64,000 nucleotides of DNA from NCBI GenBank assembly GCA_947491985.1, contig CANLLR010000005.1:39763-103762 (forward strand), in the 5' to 3' direction. This DNA comes from Flavobacteriaceae bacterium. Its GTDB lineage: Bacteria > Bacteroidota > Bacteroidia > Flavobacteriales > Flavobacteriaceae. Position 1 is the first letter of the stretch. Each line of letters begins with the position of its first letter. Under the pieces are notes generated by a model, which saw nothing but the letters and a program-made list of their open reading frames with translations, was not told where the DNA came from and made no database searches. Below, piece by piece: positions 9,675 through 17,529 of the stretch. The translations under genes were made by a program, and so were the position numbers.

Positions 9675-10550
9675 ATGAACTCGATCAACACCGACGATTT
9701 TAAAGTAACAAGCAAAATAAACTTGTCTAAAACGCCCACCAAACTTGACATAGATACCGATAAAGAGCAAGAGGAATTGGCTTTAGATAAAGTGCAAATC
9801 AAGCTCAGCAAGAAGCAAGATACGATGTATGCGCACAACAAATATGCGTTTTTGATTTGTTTGCAAGGGATGGATACGAGTGGGAAAGACAGTTTAATAC
9901 GCGAAGTTTTTAAGGAATTTAATTCGCGTGGCGTGGTGGTGCATAGTTTTAAAACACCTAATTTGAACGAGTTAGAGCACGATTTTTTATGGCGTCATTA
10001 TTTGGCATTGCCTGAAAAAGGAAAGTTTACGGTTTTTAATCGCACGCATTATGAAAATGTGTTGGTGACGCGCGTGCATCCGGAATATATTTTGTTTGAG
10101 AATTTACCCGGAATTAGTTCGGTAGCCGATATTACGCCAAAATTTTAGGAGCGACGAATGAAGCAAATTAATAATTTTGAAAAGCACATAGATCAAAACG
10201 GAACAAAAATCTTGAAGTTTTATTTGCACATGAGCAAAGAAGAGCAAGCCTTGCGTTTGTTGAAACGATTGGATAATGGCGAAGACAATTGGAAGTTTTC
10301 GACAGGCGATTTGAAAGAACGCGAACTTTGGGACGCGTACATGGCCTGTTATGAGGAAGCGATAAATAAAACGTCTTCTAAACATGCGCCTTGGTTTGTG
10401 GTGCCAGCTGACGATAAAGGCGTAGCACGTTATATTGTGGCAAAAATTATTTGGGAAGAGTTGGAAAAACTCACTGATATAGTTGCGCCTGAATTGGATG
10501 AAAAGGTGAAAGCGAATATTGCGATGTATCGAGAACAGTTAAAAAAATAA
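9675..10550 (+). pseudogene. polyphosphate kinase 2 family protein interrupted by one in-frame TAG (10146-10148)
   Basis: ORFs 9675-10148 and 10158-10550 are in the same frame: ...SVADITPKF*ERRMKQINNFEKHI...; N part has GMDTSGKDS and FNRTHYENVLVTRVHPEYIL, C part has NWKFSTGDLKERELWDAYMACYEEAI. Confidence 0.88.
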
Positions 10551-10562
10551 AGCAACGCAGAG

Positions 10563-10606
10563 TATAGAAATTTAAAAAATCGTCAGGTATTTTTTAAATT
10601 TCTATA
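10563..10606. repeat. 18-bp perfect inverted repeat with 8-nt loop (hairpin/terminator-like)
   Basis: tatagaaatttaaaaaat cgtcaggt attttttaaatttctata. Confidence 0.8.
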
Positions 10607-10624
10607 ATCTGTGTTTCATTCTAT

Positions 10625-10632
10625 TATCTTTG
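10625..10632 (+). promoter_or_regulatory. Bacteroidota -7 promoter element (TAnnTTTG)
   Basis: TATCTTTG about 47 bp upstream of the MATE gene start. Confidence 0.5.
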
Positions 10633-10678
10633 CGCTTGCAAATGCCTGTTCGCTTGTGTTCAGGTCAAATAAAAAACT

Positions 10679-12082
10679 GTGAATCTCTCTCAATACACTA
10701 AAGAATTTCGTTATAACTTACAATTGGCTTATCCCGTTATCATTGGGATGCTGGGTCATACTTTAATAGGAATCGTCGATAATATCATGGTTGGAAAATT
10801 AGGTTCGACCGAACTAGCTGCGGTTTCTTTGGGCAACAGCATGATTTTTATTGCGATGTCAATAGGTATTGGATTTTCGACCGCCTTAACTCCGATTGTA
10901 GCCGAAGCCGATTCAGAAAACGATACTACTACGATGCGTGCTGCTTTTCAACACGGTTTGTTTTTGTGTACGATTTTGGGTATTTTGCTTTTCGGATTGG
11001 TAGTGTTGTGTGAGCCAATAATGGAATTGCTGCACCAACCTAAAGATGTGATTGTGTTGGCAAAACCGTATTTGAATTGGGTGGCATTTTCGCTTGTTCC
11101 GTTGATTATGTATCAAGGTTATAAGCAATTTGCCGACGGACTTTCGATGACTAAATATTCGATGTACGCTATTGTTATGGCCAACATCATACATGTCGTA
11201 ATAAATTACTGGTTAATTTATGGGATTTGGATTTTTCCAAAAATGGGCATTATTGGCGCTGCTTTGGGTACGGTGATTTCGAGAATTTTGATGGTGACTT
11301 TTATGCATTTTATATTGTTGAAACAAGACAAATTAAAGCACTATTTTAAGGGTTTCACGTTTGATTCTTTGAAAAAAAGTATGTTAGTAAAGATTATCAA
11401 TTTAGGATTTCCTTCTGCCATGCAAATGTTGTTCGAAGTCGTACTTTTTACAGCCGCGATTTGGTTGTGTGGGAACATTGGAAAAACCAGTCAAGCAGCC
11501 AATCAAATTGCGTTGAGTTTGGCGTCGATGACCTTTATGTTTGCTATGGGATTGAGTGTGGTTTCGATGATTCGGGTGAGCAATCAAAGGGGTTTACAAG
11601 ATTATAAAAGTTTAGTTGTTGTAGCGCGATCGATTTTTTTACTGGCCATATTGATAGAAATTGTTTTTGCTATCTTGTTTGTGGCTTTGCATCAATTTTT
11701 ACCGCCACTCTTTTTAGATATGAATGATCCTATGCAACTTTTAGACAATCAAGAAGTGGTGACTATTGCCGCTAAATTATTATTGGTTGCCGCTGTTTTT
11801 CAAATTTCAGATGGAATTCAAGTCGTAGTTTTGGGTGCTTTACGTGGATTGCAAGATGTGAAAATTCCGATGTACATTACTTTCGTGGCGTATTGGGTAA
11901 TTGGCTTCCCAATTTCGTATTATTTGGGAGAATATACGTCATTAAAAGCAGTGGGAGTATGGATAGGTTTGTTAGCAGGTTTGTCAACTGCAGCAATTTT
12001 TTTGTATATTCGTTTTCATTTAATTACAAAAAGATTAATTTTGGGTAACAATAAAATAATACATAATGATTCAATTTTATAG
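10679..12082 (+). CDS. MATE family efflux transporter
   Basis: 467 aa, about 12 TM, NorM-like N-terminus (AYPVIIGMLGHTLIGIVDNIMVGKLGSTELAAVSLGNS); GTG start. Confidence 0.92.
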   Translation: MNLSQYTKEFRYNLQLAYPVIIGMLGHTLIGIVDNIMVGKLGSTELAAVSLGNSMIFIAMSIGIGFSTALTPIVAEADSENDTTTMRAAFQHGLFLCTILGILLFGLVVLCEPIMELLHQPKDVIVLAKPYLNWVAFSLVPLIMYQGYKQFADGLSMTKYSMYAIVMANIIHVVINYWLIYGIWIFPKMGIIGAALGTVISRILMVTFMHFILLKQDKLKHYFKGFTFDSLKKSMLVKIINLGFPSAMQMLFEVVLFTAAIWLCGNIGKTSQAANQIALSLASMTFMFAMGLSVVSMIRVSNQRGLQDYKSLVVVARSIFLLAILIEIVFAILFVALHQFLPPLFLDMNDPMQLLDNQEVVTIAAKLLLVAAVFQISDGIQVVVLGALRGLQDVKIPMYITFVAYWVIGFPISYYLGEYTSLKAVGVWIGLLAGLSTAAIFLYIRFHLITKRLILGNNKIIHNDSIL

Positions 12083-12647
12083 AGGAGAAGAATTTAAAGA
12101 AATCAAATTGAATGTTAAAAAAAAGTTACGGTATGCCATTTCTAATCAAGGACGTATTATTAGTTTTAGTGATGAGATAAAAAATGGTCGTGAACTTAAA
12201 GGGGGTGTTCTCGAGGGTTATAAAATATTTGCATATACTTTCCCACTAGGAAATGGCAAAAGAAAGCACAGAACACTTTTTTTATACCGATTAGTTGCTG
12301 AATATTTTCTCCCAAAAGGGGATGAAAACCAAACCTTTGTTTTGCATTTGGATTTTGACAAACAAAACGATCGCGTGGAAAACTTACGATGGGCCAATCA
12401 AGCCGAATTGACATCACACCACATGGTAAATCCAGCGGTTATTTTAGGAAAAGCGAAAACTCTCGCGCACAATATCAAAGCCGATGGACGTAAATTAACC
12501 TCGACACAAGTCATTCGAATAAAAAAAATGTTACAACGTCAAGACAATAAGACCCGTTTGGTAATGATAGCCAAACAATTCAATATAACTACCATGCAAT
12601 TGTATCGCATTCGAACGGGCGAAAATTGGGGACATATAAAAGTTTAA
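12066..12647 (+). CDS. free-standing NUMOD/HNH_3-like putative endonuclease with C-terminal helical DNA-binding region
   Basis: YAISNQGRIISF (NUMOD4-like), VLHLDFDKQNDRVENLRWAN (HNH_3-like), C-terminal KLTSTQVIRIKKML...IAKQFNITTMQLYRIRTGENW; overlaps the MATE stop by 17 bp. Confidence 0.7.
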   Translation: MIQFYRGEEFKEIKLNVKKKLRYAISNQGRIISFSDEIKNGRELKGGVLEGYKIFAYTFPLGNGKRKHRTLFLYRLVAEYFLPKGDENQTFVLHLDFDKQNDRVENLRWANQAELTSHHMVNPAVILGKAKTLAHNIKADGRKLTSTQVIRIKKMLQRQDNKTRLVMIAKQFNITTMQLYRIRTGENWGHIKV

Positions 12648-12660
12648 AAGAAAATTCGTG

Positions 12661-12698
12661 AATTTGGTTATTTGACAATTCGAACGAATAACCAAATT
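12661..12698. repeat. 12-bp perfect inverted repeat
   Basis: aatttggttatt ... aataaccaaatt between the HNH-like gene and the 75-aa ORF. Confidence 0.6.
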
Positions 12699-12723
12699 TT
12701 CAAACCTATAAATCCACATAAAA

Positions 12724-12951
12724 ATGCAATTACCAAAATTCGTTTTAGCCGACAACTCTGATTTTCCAGATGATATTTTTATCATTCACCTAGATTTCCC
12801 TCGTTTTATTATCAATTTAAAAGACGATGAAGTCGAATTTATTGAAGACTTAGAAGGTGAAGATGAAAAAGAATTGGAAAGCGAAATGGAGTATTTAATT
12901 ACACTTGCTGGGGAATTCTATGATAAAGAAATGGAAGCCTACGACGAGTAA
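12724..12951 (+). CDS. small acidic conserved hypothetical protein
   Basis: 75 aa, MQLPKFVLADNSDFPDDIFIIHLDFPRFIINL...; intact ORF between annotated neighbours. Confidence 0.75.
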   Translation: MQLPKFVLADNSDFPDDIFIIHLDFPRFIINLKDDEVEFIEDLEGEDEKELESEMEYLITLAGEFYDKEMEAYDE

Positions 12952-14034
12952 TTATTCAAAATATTTTTTCAATAACAATTGTGCTGCAGCAAAAGGTGAT
13001 AGCTCATCATTTACCACAGCCATTTTATTTTTTTCTAAAAGTTGTATAATTTCTGGATGGTTATAAAAATGCGATTGCAACTGCTCGTTAATCGTTTCCA
13101 TCATCCAAAACTGATTTTGATCTTTGCGTTTATCGTCAAAATAGTGATTCTCTTTAGCCAATTTTACATAGTCAGTAATGGTTCTCCAAACCCCATCGAT
13201 GCCTTCTTTGGTAATCGAACTACAAGTGGAAGCCGTCGGAATCCAACCCGATTTTTTTGCAGGAAATAAATGCAACGCTCGATTGAATTCGGCTTTGGCT
13301 AACTTTGCTTTGTTAATATTATCGCCATCGGCTTTGTTGATCACTATTGCATCCGCCATTTCCATAATGCCGCGTTTGATGCCTTGTAATTCGTCACCAG
13401 CTCCCGAAATCTTAAGTAATAAAAAGAAATCAACCATACTGTGCACTGCCGTTTCACTTTGTCCAACACCAACGGTTTCAATAATAATCGTGTCAAAACC
13501 AGCCGCTTCACAAAGTAATATGGTTTCTCGTGTTTTTCGTGCCACGCCACCTAACGTTTCTCCTGAAGCACTCGGTCGGATGTAAGCGTTGGTATCTTTC
13601 ACTAATTCTTCCATCCTTGTTTTATCTCCCAAAATACTTCCGTGCGATATCGTGCTGCTCGGATCAACAGCCAAAACGGCGACTTTTTTTCCTATCAAAG
13701 TCAAATGTTTTCCAAACGCTTCAATAAAAGTACTTTTTCCAACGCCAGGAACACCAGTTATTCCGATGCGTATCGATTGATTTGCCTTTGGTAAACACCC
13801 TTGAATAATTGTATTGGCTTTTTCTAAATGAGTTGTATTCGTGCTTTCAACAAGTGTAATCGCCCGACTCAAAGCTGTAATATCACCTTTCAAAATGCCC
13901 TCAATTAATACCGTTGCTGCAGGTTGTTTTCGGCGCATTTGCTGAATTGTTTCTACTGATGTTACACTCAATACTTGTGGAGGTTCGATACCTACTTTTT
14001 CTGTTAAAGCAGATTTTTTACTGGGTTGTTTCAA
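12952..14034 (-). CDS. meaB: methylmalonyl-CoA mutase-associated GTPase MeaB
   Basis: GITGVPGVGKSTFIEAFG, LAVDPSSTISHGSILGDKTRM, IIIETVGVGQSE: MeaB/ArgK signatures. Confidence 0.95.
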   Translation of the reverse strand: MKQPSKKSALTEKVGIEPPQVLSVTSVETIQQMRRKQPAATVLIEGILKGDITALSRAITLVESTNTTHLEKANTIIQGCLPKANQSIRIGITGVPGVGKSTFIEAFGKHLTLIGKKVAVLAVDPSSTISHGSILGDKTRMEELVKDTNAYIRPSASGETLGGVARKTRETILLCEAAGFDTIIIETVGVGQSETAVHSMVDFFLLLKISGAGDELQGIKRGIMEMADAIVINKADGDNINKAKLAKAEFNRALHLFPAKKSGWIPTASTCSSITKEGIDGVWRTITDYVKLAKENHYFDDKRKDQNQFWMMETINEQLQSHFYNHPEIIQLLEKNKMAVVNDELSPFAAAQLLLKKYFE

Positions 14035-14256
14035 GTTGCGAATCTTTATAATTACAAACTTACATAAAAATTGTTACACAGAGTCATACAGAAATTGCAC
14101 AGAGGTTGACAAAGATTTTACAAAGACGTAAAGTATTTTTACACATCTGTGCTAATCTGTTACATCTGCGGTAAAATAATCCCATTGCTAACTTTGCGAT
14201 AAAACTTTGTTCCTTTGAGGTTAAAAAAGTAACTTTGCACAACAAAAATCACAATT

Positions 14257-15477
14257 GTGGCATCAGAAAAATTGACTTCAGACAACGACCAACTCCTTCA
14301 TAAAACGGTTTTCTCTATTCTTTTTTCCATCAGTTTTGCCCATTTAATCAACGATTTGATTCAGGCGTTGATTCCGTCTATCTATCCCATTTTAAAAGAA
14401 AGTTATAATTTCTCTTTCACGCAAATTGGTTTGATTACGTTTGCTTTTCAATTGTCAGCCTCAATTTTTCAGCCTTTTGTAGGCTATTACACTGATAAAC
14501 ATCCAAAGCCTTTTTCACAAATTTACGGTATGTTGTTTTCCATGTTTGGTATCGTATCGATTGCTTTTGCCAACAATTTTTATTGGATTATTGCTTCGGT
14601 AATGCTAATCGGAATTGGTTCTTCCATCTTTCACCCAGAAGCATCACGAATCTCCAATCTGGCTTCGGGCGGAAAACGCGGTTTGGCACAATCTATTTTT
14701 CAAGTAGGCGGTAACTTTGGTACGGCACTTGGACCTTTATTAGTCGCACTTATCGTCGTTCCGAACTCACAAAAATACTTGTTGTGGTTTGTCATTGTGG
14801 CGTTTATCGGATTGGCGATTTTAAGCAAAATTGCTTTTTGGTACCGCGATCATCTCATTCTTAAAAAAAACAAACCACTTGCGTTCATCGATTTTCATGA
14901 ACTTTCGAAGCGTAAAGTACAAATCGCCATTGGTATCTTATTGGTAGTTATTTTTTCTAAGTTTTTTTACTCGGCTAGTTTGTCTACCTATTACACTTTT
15001 TATCTTATGGATAAGTTTCAACTTTCCATACAACAGGCACAATACCATTTGTTTATGTTTTTGTTTGCTGCGGCCGTAGGAACTATTTTGGGAGGCCCTT
15101 TAGGTGATAAATTCGGACGAAAATATGTGATTTGGTTTTCGGTTTTTGGAGTCACTCCTTTTGCTTTATTGCTTCCGTATTTGAATTTATTTTGGACCGA
15201 TGTGTTCATTGTTATCATTGGGTTAATTATGTCGTCAGCATTTCCAGCTATCATCGTTTATGCACAAGAATTATTACCAAAAAAATTGGGTATGGTATCC
15301 GGACTTTTCTATGGCTTTGGGTTTGCGATGGGGGCTTTTGGTTCGGCTTTGTTAGGAATTCTTGCCGATCATACTTCGATTGGTTTTGTATACCATGTCT
15401 GTGCTTATCTACCCATAATTGGGGTGATCTGTTATTTCCTTCCCAACTTGAAGAAAGATAAAGTGAAGGTTCAGTAG
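14257..15477 (+). CDS. MFS transporter, fosmidomycin-resistance (Fsr) type
   Basis: SISFAHLINDLIQALIPSIYPILKESYNFSFTQIGLITF, IGSSIFHPEASRISNLASGGKRGLAQSIFQVGGNFG; GTG start. Confidence 0.85.
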   Translation: MASEKLTSDNDQLLHKTVFSILFSISFAHLINDLIQALIPSIYPILKESYNFSFTQIGLITFAFQLSASIFQPFVGYYTDKHPKPFSQIYGMLFSMFGIVSIAFANNFYWIIASVMLIGIGSSIFHPEASRISNLASGGKRGLAQSIFQVGGNFGTALGPLLVALIVVPNSQKYLLWFVIVAFIGLAILSKIAFWYRDHLILKKNKPLAFIDFHELSKRKVQIAIGILLVVIFSKFFYSASLSTYYTFYLMDKFQLSIQQAQYHLFMFLFAAAVGTILGGPLGDKFGRKYVIWFSVFGVTPFALLLPYLNLFWTDVFIVIIGLIMSSAFPAIIVYAQELLPKKLGMVSGLFYGFGFAMGAFGSALLGILADHTSIGFVYHVCAYLPIIGVICYFLPNLKKDKVKVQ

Positions 15478-15500
15478 CGAAATCCCGAATCGTCGCGATT

Positions 15501-15580
15501 GGGCTATTTTTGTTATCCTTGTTCTCGCTTTTCGCTTTTGTATGACAACCGCATCAATCAGTCCCGAAGCTCCGGGATAG
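15501..15580 (-). repeat. dispersed structured intergenic element, diverged copy D
   Basis: Reverse complement reads CTGATTGATGCGGTTGTCATACAAAAGCG...GAACAAGGATAACAAAAATAGCCC; compare copy B CTGATGGAGCGGTTATCCTTTGTG...GAACAAAGATAA. Confidence 0.4.
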
Positions 15581-15715
15581 TTAGATTTTGTCTTTTGTAA
15601 AATCATTTTTTCATAAGAAATCTCTGTGTATCTCTGTGCCATTCTTCGTGTATCTCTGTGTAATTATTTTGCTAATCGCTCCAAAATAACTATTTTTACT
15701 CATCAATCCAAACAC

Positions 15716-17119
15716 ATGCAAATCACACCCGAATTACATCAAAAATTAACCGATTTACTTGGCGCAGCATACGTTTTTACCGACGAGGAAACACGCAATC
15801 ATTACGGTCACGACGAAACGGAGGATTATGTTTTTCCGCCAAGCGTTGTACTAAAACCAGCCAATGCTTTTGAAATTTCAGAGATTTTGAAATTGGCAAA
15901 CGAATATAAAATACCGGTCACACCCATCGGAGCCAGAACGGGTTTGAGTGGTGGTGCTTTGTGTATTTATAAAGGCATCGGACTTTCATTAGAACGCCTC
16001 AATTCTATTATTGAAATCGATGAACAAAACCTTCAAGTTACCACTGAGCCTGGAGTGATCACTCAAGTATTGCGCGAAGCCGTAGACGAAAAGGGATTGT
16101 TCTATCCGGTTGATCCGAGCAGTCAAGGCAGTTGTTGGATAGGTGGGAATGTTGCCGAAAATGCGGGTGGAGCACGAGCTTTGAAATATGGCGTTACTAA
16201 AGATTATGTACTCAATTTGGAAGTCGTTTTGCCTACTGGTGATATTATTTGGACTGGAGCCAATACACTTAAGAACTCTACAGGTTATAATTTAACCCAA
16301 CTAATGGTAGGAAGTGAAGGTACGTTGGGCATCATCACTAAAGTTGTTTTGAAACTGTTACCACGAAATTCGCATAATGTATTATTGTTAGTGCCTTTTT
16401 ACAAAGCAAGTCAAGCGTGCGAAGCGGTATCTGCCATTTTTAGAGCTGGAATTACGCCGAGTGCCTTAGAGTTTATGGAACGCGATGCTATTGATTGGAC
16501 CTGCCGTTATGTTGATGGAATAAGTGTTGTGATAAAAGACGGAGTTGAAGCGCATTTGCTTATTGAAGTCGATGGTAATTATCCTGAAATTTTGCTTTTA
16601 GAAGCTGAAAAAATACTCTCTGTAGTCGAACAATTCCAAATTGATGACGTATTATTCGCCGATACAGTTGATGAAAAAAATGCCCTGTGGAAAATGCGAA
16701 GAGCAGTTGGCGAAGCGGTAAAATCGAATTCGGTATACAAAGAGGAAGATACGGTGGTGCCGCGATATGAATTACCTACATTGTTGGCTGGGATAAAATC
16801 GATTGGGGATAAATACGGATTCAAATCGGTGTGCTACGGTCACGCTGGTGATGGTAACTTGCACGTTAATATTATCAAATCAGATATGAGTGATGACAAT
16901 TGGCAAACGCAAGTCCCAGTTGGAATTCGTGAAATTTTCGAATTGACGGTTTCGTTAAAAGGCACGCTTTCTGGTGAACACGGTATTGGTTACGTACAAA
17001 AAAACTACATGGATATTGCTTTTTCAAAAACCCATTTGGAGTTGATGGAGCGCATAAAATTTGTATTTGACCCTAACAATGTTTTGAATCCAGGGAAGAT
17101 TTTTCCTGATGCTATGTAA
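15716..17119 (+). CDS. FAD-linked oxidase (GlcD-like glycolate/lactate dehydrogenase subunit)
   Basis: ATG 15716 (MQITPELHQKL); TPIGARTGLSGGALC, WIGGNVAENAGGARALKYGVTKDYVL, VCYGHAGDGNLHVNII, GEHGIGYVQK. Confidence 0.92.
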   Translation: MQITPELHQKLTDLLGAAYVFTDEETRNHYGHDETEDYVFPPSVVLKPANAFEISEILKLANEYKIPVTPIGARTGLSGGALCIYKGIGLSLERLNSIIEIDEQNLQVTTEPGVITQVLREAVDEKGLFYPVDPSSQGSCWIGGNVAENAGGARALKYGVTKDYVLNLEVVLPTGDIIWTGANTLKNSTGYNLTQLMVGSEGTLGIITKVVLKLLPRNSHNVLLLVPFYKASQACEAVSAIFRAGITPSALEFMERDAIDWTCRYVDGISVVIKDGVEAHLLIEVDGNYPEILLLEAEKILSVVEQFQIDDVLFADTVDEKNALWKMRRAVGEAVKSNSVYKEEDTVVPRYELPTLLAGIKSIGDKYGFKSVCYGHAGDGNLHVNIIKSDMSDDNWQTQVPVGIREIFELTVSLKGTLSGEHGIGYVQKNYMDIAFSKTHLELMERIKFVFDPNNVLNPGKIFPDAM

Positions 17120-17137
17120 TTAATAATAGCTACACTA

Positions 17138-17202
17138 CGTTTTTCCCGCGCAGGTGGGAATCTAAGTACTAAAAATAGACTCCCACCTGCGCGGGAAAGA
17201 CG
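17138..17202. repeat. REP/dRS3-like inverted repeat
   Basis: tttcccgcgcaggtggga (17142-17159) and perfect inverse tcccacctgcgcgggaaa (17181-17198), 21-nt spacer; locally GC-rich in an AT-rich genome. Confidence 0.85.
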
Positions 17203-17226
17203 CAATACCACATAGAAAAAAATAAT

Positions 17227-17257
17227 CCTCAAGGTTTAAAACTTGAGGATTTTTTTT
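17227..17257. terminator. intrinsic terminator-like hairpin with T-tract
   Basis: cctcaaggtttaaaacttgaggattttttt. Confidence 0.75.
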
Positions 17258-17366
17258 AGTCTCTTTTCGGAGTATTTTTTTTATCTCTTTTTTCAGCCTT
17301 CTTTTCCTTTGCAGTTTTTAGGGGCTCTTTTTTTACCGTTTTTTTTGCGTCTTGACTTTTTGCCAT
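17256..17366 (-). CDS. 36-aa highly basic Lys-rich small protein
   Basis: Below the ORF-track cutoff; MAKSQDAKKTVKKEPLKTAKEKKAEKRDKKNTPKRD* from ATG at 17366. Confidence 0.6.
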   Translation of the reverse strand: MAKSQDAKKTVKKEPLKTAKEKKAEKRDKKNTPKRD

Positions 17367-17529
17367 GATGGTTGTTTTTAATAGTTAACTTTCTTTTTAA
17401 CTATAGTAAAGATAGAAAATTAAATTAGAAGTTTTTTTAAAAATAAAAAAATCCCCAATTGTTTTACAATTGAGGTATATTTTTTTTGTGAATTCAGATG
17501 AATACTTTCAACTAAATATGAAGCGCTTT

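Noticed and set aside
9546-9770. N-terminal extension of the 8709-9770 minus ORF
   Set aside because: Reads through intergenic element copy A and antisense to the PPK2 start; the homology-like protein begins at MEKLQLTLL (ATG 9545).
9675-10550. Stop-codon reassignment (TAG or TAA decoded as amino acid) to explain the interrupted genes
   Set aside because: Both TAG and TAA terminate many intact genes in this window, so a genome-wide code change is not supported.
13178-13780. Plus-strand ORFs overlapping meaB
   Set aside because: Antisense to a clearly conserved meaB CDS; no recognisable domains.
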